A stretch of 64,000 nucleotides of DNA from an uncultured Clostridia bacterium (lineage in GTDB: Bacteria > Bacillota > Clostridia > Christensenellales > Borkfalkiaceae). Position 1 is the first letter of the stretch. Each line of letters starts with the position of its first letter. Position numbers and translations under genes: made by a program. The notes under the pieces were generated by a model, which was not told the origin of the DNA, searched no databases, and saw nothing but the letters and a program-made list of their open reading frames with translations. The stretch is from the NCBI GenBank assembly GCA_947589385.1, contig CANPZW010000001.1:1-64000 (forward strand), read 5' to 3'. Below, one piece after another: positions 31,803 to 41,100 of this stretch.

Positions 31803-32663
31803 ATGGAAATGTGGTTTTCGGACATTCATACGCCCAACATAAAACTGAATATACGCGTAAAAAAACAGCTCTTTTCGGAAAGAAGCGACATTCAGCAGGT
31901 TGACGTTTTCGACAGCGATGATTTGGGTAAATTCATAACGCTGGACGGAGAAGTCGTATTTTCCGAAGCGGACGAGTTTATATACGACGAAATGGTCGCC
32001 CACGTGCCTATGGCTGTGCATCCGGACGTAAAAAAGGTGCTTGTAATAGGCGGCGGCGACGGCGGAGTAGCCAAAGAACTGTGCCGCTATCCCGAAATCG
32101 AGCGTATAGACGTCGTGGAAGAGGATGAAATGTTCGTGTATGTTTCCAAAAAATTCTTCCCGGAAACGGCGGAGGGGCTGAAAGACCCGCGCGTTAATTT
32201 ATATATAGAGGACGGGCTTAAATTCATACGCGGCAAAGAGGGAGAATATGACCTTATCATAAACGATTCCACCGACCCGTTCGGACCTACCGAGGGGCTT
32301 TTCACAAAGGAATTTTACGGAAGCTGCTTCAAGGCTTTGAACGATACGGGAATTATGGTATATCAGCACGGCAGTCCATTTTACGACGAGGACGAAACGG
32401 AATGCCGGAAAATGCACCAAAAAGTATTTCAGTGCTTTCCCGTATCGCGCGTATATCAAGCCCACATCCCGACTTGTTCCTCGGGCTATTGGCTGTTCGG
32501 CTTCGCCAGCAAAAAATATCACCCTTTAAAGGATTTGGACGCAAAGAAGTGGAACGCGAGAAATATCCCTACCCAATATTACACAACAAATTTACATCTC
32601 GGCGCGTTCATGTTGCCGAAATACGTTGAAGAAATACTTATGTCTGCGGAGGAAGAAAAATGA
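31803..32663 (+). CDS. speE: Spermidine synthase (aminopropyltransferase)
   Basis: The 286-residue enzyme transfers an aminopropyl group from decarboxylated S-adenosylmethionine to putrescine or a related amine. The cofactor site VIGGGDGGVAKE and the catalytic loop NDSTDPFGPTEGLF are intact, as is the N-terminal beta domain (FITLDGEVVFSEADEFIYDE). No S-adenosylmethionine decarboxylase gene is in the operon, so the cofactor must come from elsewhere. Its stop overlaps the next start by four bases. Confidence 0.92.
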   Translation: MEMWFSDIHTPNIKLNIRVKKQLFSERSDIQQVDVFDSDDLGKFITLDGEVVFSEADEFIYDEMVAHVPMAVHPDVKKVLVIGGGDGGVAKELCRYPEIERIDVVEEDEMFVYVSKKFFPETAEGLKDPRVNLYIEDGLKFIRGKEGEYDLIINDSTDPFGPTEGLFTKEFYGSCFKALNDTGIMVYQHGSPFYDEDETECRKMHQKVFQCFPVSRVYQAHIPTCSSGYWLFGFASKKYHPLKDLDAKKWNARNIPTQYYTTNLHLGAFMLPKYVEEILMSAEEEK

Positions 32664-33916
32664 AGATTTTAATCATAGGCTGCGGCGGAGTGGCGCAGGT
32701 TGCAATCAAAAAATGCTGTCAGGCGGACGACGTTTTTACCGAAATTATGATAGCCAGCCGCACTAAATCCAAGTGCGACGCCGTCGCCGCGGAGATGAAA
32801 AACAAGACCAAAGCCGAAATTACAACGGCTCGGGTGGACGCGGATAATCCGGAAGAGGTCGAAGCGTTGATTAAGACCTTTAAGCCCGCGGCAGTGCTTA
32901 ATTTGGCGCTGCCTTATCAGGACCTCGCAGTAATGGAAGCCTGCCTGCGCACAAAAACGCATTATATCGACACGGCAAATTACGAGTGCGAGAATACCGA
33001 TGACCCCGTATGGCGCAAAAATTACGAAAAGCGCGTAAAGGAAAAGGGTTTTACCGCGTATTTCGACTATTCCTATCAGTGGGATTACTTCGAAAAATTC
33101 AAAAAAGCGGGGATATGCGCGCTTTTGGGCACGGGTTTTGACCCGGGAGTTACGCAGGTTTTCTCGGCATACGCGCAGAAACACTATTTCGATACTATTG
33201 AAACAATAGACATTTTAGATTGCAACGGCGGCGACCACGGCTATCCGTTCGCCACAAATTTCAATCCGGAGATAAATTTGCGCGAAGTGTCGGCAAACGG
33301 CTCATTTTGGGAAAACGGAAAATGGATAGAAACCAAGCCGCTTGAAATAAAAAGGGAATACTGTTTTGACGGCGTGGGCAAAAAGGATATGTATCTTCTC
33401 CACCACGAGGAGATTGAAAGTCTTGCAAAGAATATAAAGGGCGTTAAGCGGATACGCTTTTTCATGACTTTCGGGCAAAGCTACATTCAGCATATGAACT
33501 GTTTGAAAAACGTGGGTATGCTTTCGACTACGCCCGTGAAATTCGAGGGGAAGGAGATAGTGCCTATTCAGTTTTTAAAGGCGCTTTTGCCCGACCCCGC
33601 CTCGCTCGGCGCCCGCACAAAGGGTAAGACGAACATAGGCTGTATTTTTACAGGTATAAAGGACGGAAAGAAGAAGTCTTTGTATATCTATAACGTGTGC
33701 GACCATCAGGAGTGCTATAAGGAAGTCGGCTCGCAGGCGATATCATATACTACGGGCGTGCCCGCAATGATAGGTGCTATGCTTGTAGGCAAAGGCATAT
33801 GGCAAAAGGCGGGCGTATATAACTGCGAGGAATTTGACCCGGACCCCTATATGGAAGCGCTAAATAAATACGGGCTTCCTTGGCAAATAGAAGAAAATCC
33901 CGTTTTGGTAGATTGA
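32660..33916 (+). CDS. Carboxynorspermidine/carboxyspermidine dehydrogenase
   Basis: The 418-residue member of the saccharopine-dehydrogenase-like family has the N-terminal Rossmann motif IIGCGGVAQVA and the conserved LLGTGFDPGVTQVF segment of the Lys1/CANSDH branch. With putrescine (or diaminopropane), aspartate beta-semialdehyde and NADPH it forms carboxyspermidine (or carboxynorspermidine). The gene overlaps speE by four bases and is followed two bases later by its partner decarboxylase, which supports the assignment. Confidence 0.92.
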   Translation: MKILIIGCGGVAQVAIKKCCQADDVFTEIMIASRTKSKCDAVAAEMKNKTKAEITTARVDADNPEEVEALIKTFKPAAVLNLALPYQDLAVMEACLRTKTHYIDTANYECENTDDPVWRKNYEKRVKEKGFTAYFDYSYQWDYFEKFKKAGICALLGTGFDPGVTQVFSAYAQKHYFDTIETIDILDCNGGDHGYPFATNFNPEINLREVSANGSFWENGKWIETKPLEIKREYCFDGVGKKDMYLLHHEEIESLAKNIKGVKRIRFFMTFGQSYIQHMNCLKNVGMLSTTPVKFEGKEIVPIQFLKALLPDPASLGARTKGKTNIGCIFTGIKDGKKKSLYIYNVCDHQECYKEVGSQAISYTTGVPAMIGAMLVGKGIWQKAGVYNCEEFDPDPYMEALNKYGLPWQIEENPVLVD

Positions 33917-33917
33917 T

Positions 33918-35030
33918 ATGCGGCTTTCGGAGCTGCCGACGCCCGTCTATGTTATAGACGAGGACAGGCTTATCGAAAATCTTGAAATCCTTGCAAATGT
34001 GCAAGCGCGCACGGGCTGTAAAATACTGCTTGCCCAAAAGGCGTTTTCGTGCTATCAATTCTATCCGCTTATTTCAAAATATTTAAGCGGAGCAACTTCA
34101 AGCGGATTGTACGAGGCGAGGCTTGCGCACGAGGAAATGGGCGGTGAAAACCACGTTTATTGCCCTGCCTATCTCGAAAGCGAGTTTTGCGAAATCGCGG
34201 AAATATGCGACCATATCATATTCAATTCGGCAGCCCAAATTAGAAAATTTGCCCCTCTTGCAAAAGGCAAAAGTTTGGGGCTTCGCATAAATCCCGAATT
34301 TTCTACGCAAAGCTCGCCTATTTACGACCCTTGCGCCGCGGGCAGCCGCCTCGGCGTCACCAAAAGCGAATTTTGCGAAGACGTGTTGAGTTTTGTCGAA
34401 GGTTTTCATATCCATACGCTTTGCGAACAGGGCGCGGACGACCTTGCTAAAACCGTAAAAGCCTTTGAAGCGGGCTTCGGTAAATATTTCAAGAAATTAA
34501 AATGGCTAAACCTCGGAGGAGGTCACCATATTACAAAAAAAGGTTACGATATTCCCCTTTTGGAGAGAATAATCTGCAATTTACAGGATAAATACGGCGT
34601 GCAAATCTATCTTGAACCCGGCGAAGCCGTGGCTTTGGATGCGGGTTATCTTTATACTAAGGTGCTCGATATAGTGCGCAACGGCGTAGATATAGCTGTT
34701 TTGGATTCTTCCGCCGAATGTCATATGCCCGACGTTATTGAAATGCCGTACCGTCCGCCCCTCAAAGACGCCGCGGCGGCTGGCGAGAAAAAATGCGATT
34801 ATCGTCTTTCCTCGCGCACATGCCTTGCGGGGGATGTAATAGGCGATTATTCCTTCGATAAACCCTTGAAATGCGGGGATGTATTGTGTTTTAAAGATAT
34901 GGCTATATACACGATGGTTAAAAACAATACTTTCAACGGCATGCCTTTGCCCGCGATAGCAAAGGTGAAAAACGGAGAGTATTCCTTGTTAAAAACTTTC
35001 GGATACGGAGATTTCAAATCAAGATTATGA
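33918..35030 (+). CDS. nspC: Carboxynorspermidine decarboxylase
   Basis: The 370-residue alanine-racemase-fold decarboxylase carries the PLP lysine in LLAQKAFS (Lys41), the glycine-rich LNLGGGHH, LEPGEAVALDAGY, and the C-terminal CLAGDVIGDY with the active-site cysteine of the other subunit. It removes the carboxyl group from carboxyspermidine or carboxynorspermidine. It shares a TGA/ATGA junction with aguA. Confidence 0.94.
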   Translation: MRLSELPTPVYVIDEDRLIENLEILANVQARTGCKILLAQKAFSCYQFYPLISKYLSGATSSGLYEARLAHEEMGGENHVYCPAYLESEFCEIAEICDHIIFNSAAQIRKFAPLAKGKSLGLRINPEFSTQSSPIYDPCAAGSRLGVTKSEFCEDVLSFVEGFHIHTLCEQGADDLAKTVKAFEAGFGKYFKKLKWLNLGGGHHITKKGYDIPLLERIICNLQDKYGVQIYLEPGEAVALDAGYLYTKVLDIVRNGVDIAVLDSSAECHMPDVIEMPYRPPLKDAAAAGEKKCDYRLSSRTCLAGDVIGDYSFDKPLKCGDVLCFKDMAIYTMVKNNTFNGMPLPAIAKVKNGEYSLLKTFGYGDFKSRL

Positions 35031-36091
35031 TAAAAGAAAGCCCGCCCATTATGCCCGCCGAGTGGGAAAAGCACCGCGGCACGATAATGATATGGCCCGA
35101 ACGCGCGGGAAGTTGGCCGTACGGCGCGCAGCCCGCGCGGCCTGTTTTTGCACGGCTGATTAGTGAAATCTGCGCGGGCGAAAAAGTCTATTTAGCCGTG
35201 TCGGAGAGCGGAGAAAACAGCGCGCGCGAGCTATTAAAAAACGAAATTTTGGCTGAACGTGTCGAGTTATGGCGGGTAAAAACGGACGACTGCTGGGCGC
35301 GCGACATGGCGCCTACTTTCGTAAAACGCGGAGGAGAGGTTTGCGGAATAGATTGGGCGTTCAACGCTTGGGGCGGAGAGTATAACGGATTATATTCCGA
35401 TTATCAGAACGACGATAAATTCGCTTCCTTTGCCTGCGGCAAGCTGGGCGTCCGCTGTATAAGCGCCCGACCTTTTGTTTTGGAAGGAGGTTCGATACAT
35501 TCGGACGGCTGCGGAACGGTAATTACTACCGAAGAATGTCTTTTAAGCAAGGGGCGCAATCCCGGGCTTTCCAAAGAGCAGATAGAACAAAACTTAAAGT
35601 TTTTTCTCGGCGCGGACAGAATAATATGGTTGAAGAGAGGTATAGCGGGCGACGAAACGGACGGACACGTCGATAACATCTGCGCATTTGCGGATAAAAA
35701 TACCGTGCTTCTCGCTTGGAGCGAACAGGGCGAACAGGGCGAGATATGCCGTGAAAACTACGAAATTTTAAAGGCAAACGGATTAGAAATCGTTAAACTT
35801 CCCCTGCCGAAAGTTTCCGTCACGGTTACGGAGTACGAAATCAAAGGCTTAGCGCCCTGCGAAGGTGAAACCGTACGCGAAGTGGGGGAGCGGCTTGCCG
35901 CAAGCTATGTCAATTTTTACGTCTGCAACGCGTGCGTGCTCGTGCCGCAATTCGGCGACGAAAACGACGGAAACGCGGTAAAAGTTTTAAAATCGGTTTT
36001 TCCCGCAAAAAAAATAATCCCCGTCCGGGCGCGCGAGCTTATAGTGGGCGGCGGAAATATACATTGTCTTACCCAGCAAATACCCGAATAA
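35027..36091 (+). CDS. aguA: Agmatine deiminase
   Basis: The 354-residue enzyme hydrolyses agmatine to N-carbamoylputrescine and ammonia. The catalytic cysteine is Cys347 in GGGNIHCLTQQ, the histidine is in DETDGHVDN, and the substrate acids are in DDCWARDMAPTF. The start overlaps nspC by four bases. With aguB it completes the two-step route from agmatine to putrescine. Confidence 0.95.
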   Translation: MIKESPPIMPAEWEKHRGTIMIWPERAGSWPYGAQPARPVFARLISEICAGEKVYLAVSESGENSARELLKNEILAERVELWRVKTDDCWARDMAPTFVKRGGEVCGIDWAFNAWGGEYNGLYSDYQNDDKFASFACGKLGVRCISARPFVLEGGSIHSDGCGTVITTEECLLSKGRNPGLSKEQIEQNLKFFLGADRIIWLKRGIAGDETDGHVDNICAFADKNTVLLAWSEQGEQGEICRENYEILKANGLEIVKLPLPKVSVTVTEYEIKGLAPCEGETVREVGERLAASYVNFYVCNACVLVPQFGDENDGNAVKVLKSVFPAKKIIPVRARELIVGGGNIHCLTQQIPE

Positions 36092-36102
36092 GGAGGAAAG
36101 TT

Positions 36103-36978
36103 ATGCGTAGCGTTAAGATAGCGGCAGTGCAGATGAAATGCGCAAACGACCGCGAGGAAAATATTGAAAATGCGATACGTCTTGTAAAATCGGCTGCGGA
36201 GAAGGGCGCGAATGTCGTGCTTTTGCCCGAGCTTTTCGAACGCCCCTATTTTTGTCAGGAGCGCAATTACGATTATTATTCGTACGCCGAAGAGCCGCGC
36301 GCCAACGCGGCTATACGCGCGCTTATGCCTGTTTCGAAAGACATGAAGCTTGTAATACCCGTAAGCTTTTATGAAAAGTGCGGCAATCTTCTGTTTAATT
36401 CGGTAGAAATAATCGATTGTGGTAAGTTGAAAGGCATTTACCGCAAAACGCATATCCCCGACGACCATTATTATCAGGAAAAGTTTTATTTTACGCCCGG
36501 CGATACGGGTTTTAAAACCTTTAAAACCACTTACGGAACGATAGGTGTTGGTATATGCTGGGACCAATGGTTTCCCGAAACGGCGCGCGCGTTGGCATTA
36601 AACGGCGCGGAAATGCTGTTGTTCCCCACCGCAATAGGTACGGAACCCATTTTAGGCACGGATAGCATGGGGCATTGGCAAAGGGTTATGTGCGGGCATG
36701 CGGCGGCAAATCTTATGCCCGTCGCCGCGGCGAACAGAATAGGTACTGAATCCGTAATTCCTTCCGAAGCCAACGGGGGTCAGAGCTCGTCTTTGACGTT
36801 TTACGGCAGTTCGTTTATTACAGACGCTACGGGCGAAATTTCGGAAAGTCTCGGCAGGGAGGAAGAGGGAATAATCTGCTCCGCATTTGATTTGGATGAG
36901 TTGCAGAAAAACCGCTATGAATGGGGTTTGTTCCGCGACCGCCGTCCGCTTATGTATAAGGATTTGGTTAAAAAGTAA
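36103..36978 (+). CDS. aguB: N-carbamoylputrescine amidase
   Basis: A 291-residue nitrilase-superfamily enzyme with the Glu-Lys-Cys triad: glutamate in LLPELFE (Glu43), lysine in YRKTHIPD, cysteine in GVGICWDQWFPE. It releases carbamate from N-carbamoylputrescine to give putrescine. AAGGAGG seven bases before the ATG at 36103 decides the start over longer in-frame options inside aguA. It is the last gene of the operon, and a hairpin follows. Confidence 0.95.
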   Translation: MRSVKIAAVQMKCANDREENIENAIRLVKSAAEKGANVVLLPELFERPYFCQERNYDYYSYAEEPRANAAIRALMPVSKDMKLVIPVSFYEKCGNLLFNSVEIIDCGKLKGIYRKTHIPDDHYYQEKFYFTPGDTGFKTFKTTYGTIGVGICWDQWFPETARALALNGAEMLLFPTAIGTEPILGTDSMGHWQRVMCGHAAANLMPVAAANRIGTESVIPSEANGGQSSSLTFYGSSFITDATGEISESLGREEEGIICSAFDLDELQKNRYEWGLFRDRRPLMYKDLVKK

Positions 36979-36985
36979 AAAATTC

Positions 36986-37013
36986 CCCCGCCGAAGCCTC
37001 AGGCTCGGCGGGG
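36986..37013 (+). terminator. Hairpin after aguB
   Basis: CCCCGCCGA-A-GCC and its complement around a short loop, followed by TTGACTTATTTAT. The T content is moderate. Confidence 0.65.
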
Positions 37014-37062
37014 TTGACTTATTTATCTTTCAGCATATAATTATTAAATTAAATAACAGTTA

Positions 37063-37094
37063 AGGCGGCGGCGCGAATGTTCGCGCCGCCGCCT
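37063..37094 (-). terminator. GC-rich palindrome after an XRE gene
   Basis: AGGCGGCGGCGCGAA and its complement, directly behind the stop of the minus-strand XRE gene. It belongs to the family of intergenic palindromes in this window. Confidence 0.65.
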
Positions 37095-37095
37095 T

Positions 37096-37305
37096 TCAAT
37101 CCAATCCCAAAAGATAATCGGATGAAACGTCCAAAAATTTACAAATCAAAAACAAAGTATCTATGCTCGGAACGCTTTTTCCCGCTTTGTAATCGGATAT
37201 GCACTGCTTTGAAACTTTCGCCGCTTTGGCAAGTTCAGTCTGCTTAACATATGAATAACTCAGCGCTTCGTTAAATCTTTCTTTAAATTTCGTAATCTTA
37301 TCCAC
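37096..37305 (-). CDS. Short XRE-family helix-turn-helix regulator, GTG start
   Basis: The 69-residue protein has the Cro/C1 fold: FKERFNEALSYSYVKQTELA, the recognition helix VSKQCISDYKAG and the ending LDVSSDYLLGLD. I take GTG at 37305 because its length then equals the two sister regulators and TATAAT lies exactly six bases upstream, again giving a leaderless mRNA. The longer in-frame reading reaches into the divergent gene and shows no conservation. It shares an intergenic region with the DUF975 gene, whose promoter spacer is a perfect palindrome. Confidence 0.82.
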   Translation of the reverse strand: MDKITKFKERFNEALSYSYVKQTELAKAAKVSKQCISDYKAGKSVPSIDTLFLICKFLDVSSDYLLGLD

Positions 37306-37311
37306 ATAAAA

Positions 37312-37367
37312 ATTATATGCAAACAGTACGTTATTACTTGACAAGTACGTTATTAACGTACTATAAT
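37312..37367. promoter_or_regulatory. Divergent promoters with palindromic XRE operator
   Basis: Plus strand: TTGACA (37338-37343), 18 bases, TATAAT (37362-37367). The spacer is the palindrome AGTACGTTA-T-TAACGTACT (37344-37362). A second copy of AGTACGTTATTA stands at 37325-37336. Minus strand: TATAAT (37317-37312) six bases before the GTG of the regulator. Confidence 0.75.
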
Positions 37368-37410
37368 TACATAAAAATATATGCGCATATGCGCAAAAAG
37401 GAGAAAAATT

Positions 37411-38037
37411 ATGTTGTATGCAAAAGATTTTCGCGACAGAGCGAGAAGTCACCTCGGTCCGGGCTGGACGAGTAAAAAGTGGGGTACGTTTGCGGTAATT
37501 GCGCTGATTTACAGCGCGATAGAAGCAGTCGTTTCGTTTTTGGGTTATATTTTTTACATAGGTTATATCGCGCAACTCATAATTTCTGGACCGTTTGCGC
37601 TCGGGTTTGCAATAGTTTCCACCGATATCGTCCGCGGAAACGGCAATCCGCAGGTCCAAAACCTTTTCGGCGGTTTCAAAAACTTCGGCTCGGCGTTCCT
37701 TCTAAACCTTTTAAACGGCATTTTCATATTTCTTTGGAGTTTGCTTTTAATAATACCGGGGATTATCAAAGCCTATGCATACTCGATGAGTTTTTACATT
37801 CTGCGCGACAATCCCGAAATGTCGGCAGGCGATGCAAGAAGAGCTTCTATTGAAATGATGAAAGGCAACAAATGGAGATATTTTTGCCTTTTGTTCAGCT
37901 TTATCGGCTGGTATCTTTTGAGTATTCTGACTTTGGGGATTTTATTTTTCTGGATAATACCCTATACGGAAACGGCGAAAGCCGAATTTTACGAAAGCCT
38001 CAAACAACGCTCTCTGCCCGAAGAAATACCCGCCTGA
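37411..38037 (+). CDS. DUF975-family integral membrane protein
   Basis: The 208-residue protein has about five or six hydrophobic segments and the DUF975 hallmarks: SGPFALGFAIVSTDIVRG, the central LLLIIPGIIKAYAYSM and NPEMSAGDARRASIEMMKGNKWRYF. The molecular role of the family is unknown to me. AAAAAGGAG eight bases upstream gives the ATG at 37411. A 12-bp palindrome GCGCATATGCGC lies in its leader (37383-37394). It is the likely regulatory target of the divergent XRE protein. Confidence 0.85.
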   Translation: MLYAKDFRDRARSHLGPGWTSKKWGTFAVIALIYSAIEAVVSFLGYIFYIGYIAQLIISGPFALGFAIVSTDIVRGNGNPQVQNLFGGFKNFGSAFLLNLLNGIFIFLWSLLLIIPGIIKAYAYSMSFYILRDNPEMSAGDARRASIEMMKGNKWRYFCLLFSFIGWYLLSILTLGILFFWIIPYTETAKAEFYESLKQRSLPEEIPA

Positions 38038-38052
38038 CCCACAGTAAAAGTC

Positions 38053-38081
38053 AAAGCCCCGCGGCGTCGCCGCGGGGCTTT
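38053..38081. terminator. Bidirectional intrinsic terminator
   Basis: AAAGCCCCGCGGCG and its complement around one base, with T residues on the plus-strand side and A residues on the other, between the convergent DUF975 and nifJ genes. Confidence 0.88.
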
Positions 38082-38118
38082 TTCATCTTATGTTTTTTCT
38101 CGCAAAGGCGATTTAAAC

Positions 38119-41100
38119 TTATTTTCCTGCAAGCTTTTTATAGCCTTCGAGTCTTTCTTTTGCGGATTCTTCCGTTTGCTTGAACAGGTCGTTTGCAACT
38201 TCCGCGCCCTGCGTCTTTACAAGGGAAGCGAATCTCGTTTCGCCCGCAAGGAACGCCTGGTAATCGCCCGTCGGGTCTTTCGAATCGAGGGTGAATACGT
38301 CGCCGTCGGGGTTGTATCTGTAAAGCTGCCAATATCCGCAGTCAACGGCTGCCTTTTCTTCAAGCTGGCTCTTAGTCATATTGATGCCGTGGTTGATGCA
38401 AGGCGCATAGCAGATTATAATGGAGGGACCGTGGTAAGCTTCGGCTTCGGTAAGGGCTTTAAGAAGCTGCGCGGGATTGCTGCCCATTGCGCACTGTGCC
38501 ACATATACGTAGCCGTAAGTCTTTGCAATCATGCCGAGGTCCTTTTTCTTTACTCTCTTACCTGCGGAAGCAAACTTCGCAACTGCGCCGATGTTTGTGG
38601 ATTTGGAAGCCTGACCGCCTGTGTTGGAGTAAACTTCCGTATCGAGAACAAGGATATTTACGTCCTCGCCCGAAGCAAGCACGTGGTCAAGACCGCCGTA
38701 GCCGATATCGTAAGCCCAGCCGTCGCCGCCGATTATCCAGATAGATTTCTTTGCAAGGCAGTCCTTTGCGTCAAGGATTTCTTTAATAAGGGTAGCAGCT
38801 TCGCCTTTTACAGCATGGCAGCTTTCAAGGGCTTTAACTAAATCAGCGGCAGCTTTCTTCGAAGCTTCTCTCTCTCCGAATGCGGCAAGATAAGCTTCGC
38901 AAGCCGCTTTGCCCTCGCCGCAGGCAAGCCCGGCAAGTTTTTCTACCTTGGCTTTAACGGCGTTGCGCCTTGCAGTGTATGCAAGATTCATGCCGTAACC
39001 GAATTCGGCGTTATCCTCGAACAAAGAGTTCGCCCATGCGGGACCGCGGCCCTGTTTGTTCTTTGCATAAGGGCAAGTAGGGGAGGAGCCGCCGTAAATC
39101 GAGGAGCAGCCCGTAGCGTTTGCTATAATCATATCCTCGCCGAAAAGCTGTGTCACTACCTTTACGTAAGGAGTTTCGCCGCAGCCTGCGCATGCGCCCG
39201 AGAACTCAAACAAAGGAGTTGCGAACTGGCAGCCTTTTACGGTGTCTTTCTTGAATTTCGAAGTGTCAGCGTCGGGAAGTTCTACCGCAAATTCCCAATT
39301 CTTGTCCTCGTGCTTTTCAAGGGATTCCGCAAGAGGTATCATCTTTATAGCTCCGCCGTCCTTTACGGGGCAAACGGTTGCGCATACTCCGCAGCCCATA
39401 CAGTCGAGGGGCGATACTTGCATCTTATACTCATAACCTTTCAAACCGACAGCCGGCTTTGTCGCAAGGGAAGCGGGTTTTTCCGCGCCTTCCGCTATAA
39501 GCGCGGGACGGAGGCAGGCGTGCGGGCATACGAAAGAACACGTGCCGCACTGTACGCATTTATCTATATCGATTTCGGGAACGAGAACTGCAACGCCGCG
39601 CTTTTCGAACTTTGTCGTGCCTGTGGGAACGTGTCCGTCGGCGTTGAATTGCGAGGATTTCAACTCGTCGCCTTTCAGATAGAGTATGGGTTTGATAATT
39701 TCCTGATAGTAAGCGTTGTCCGCGCCCTTAACCATTTCCGCACCTGTCGTGGCTTTCGCCCAAGACGCGGGTACGTCGATTTTGATAAGGTGGGAATCCG
39801 CGCTGTCGATAGCGTCGTGGTTCATCTTGACTACGGCGTCGCCTTTTCTTGCGAACGACTTCGTAGCCATGTATTTCATGTATTCCACCGCCTTTTCGTA
39901 GGGCATAATCTGGGGATTAACTTTAAAGAATGCGGACTGCAAAATAGTGTTCGTCCTGCCTTTCAGACCCAATTTGCCTGCGATTTCTATGGCGTCTATA
40001 ACATATAAGTTGATATGCTTTTGCGCGATGTCCCGTTTAACTTTCGCGGGCAGGAATTCTTCAAGCGCTTCGACGGTCGTTGCGTTTGTATTTAAAAGGA
40101 ACGTGCCGCCTTCCTTAATGTCGCCCGTCATATCGTAGCGGGTGATATATGAAGGATTGGAGCATTGAACGAAGTCTGCCGAATCGATAAGATATTCGGA
40201 CTGAATGGGCGTGTCGCCGAAACGGAGGTGGGAAACGGTGATGCCGCCCGACTTCTTCGAATCGTAGAAGAAGTACGCCTGCGCGTGCTTATCGGTATGG
40301 TCGCCGATAATCTTAATGGAGTTTTTATTTGCGCCTACGGTGCCGTCCGAGCCGAGCCCGTAGAACTTACAGCTTGTAGAACCGGCGGGCGCGGCGTCGA
40401 ACTTCTCCGAGAAGTCGAGGGAGGAGTTGGTGACGTCTTCGTGGATACCGATTGTAAAGTGATTTTTGGGCTGTTTCTGTTCGAGGTTTTTGTAAACGGC
40501 TTTAACCATGGAAGGAGTAAATTCCTTCGAGCCGAGTCCGTATCTGCCGCCGAATACTTTTACGGCGGTTACGCCCTTTTCCATAAGGGACGAGCATACG
40601 TCGAGGTATAAGGGCTCACCGAGAGAGCCGGGTTCTTTCGTTCTGTCGAGAACGGCAATCTTTTTAGCCGATTTGGGAAGGGCGGCAACGAACGCGTCGG
40701 CAACGAAAGGACGGTACAGGCGAACCTTTATAAGACCGTATTTCTTACCCTGCGAGTTGAGTTTGTTGATAGATTCTTCTATCGTCTCGCAGCCCGAGCC
40801 CATACAAACGATAACTTCTTCCGCGTCGGGCGCACCGACGTAGTCGAACAGGTGGTAATTTCTGCCGCAGTGCTTGGAAACGACGTCCATCATCTGCTGA
40901 ACGATAGCGGGCGCAGCCGCATAGTAGCTGTTCGCCGTCTCCCTGTTCTGGAAGTATGTGTCGCCGTTTTGTGCGGTGCCCTTCTGAATGGGATGTTCGG
41001 GGTTCAAAGCGCGGCTCTTGAAGTCCGCAATGTCCGCTTCTATGCCTACTTCGTCGCATATTTTGCGGATTTCGGCATAATTGTCGGATTCGTCCCAAAC

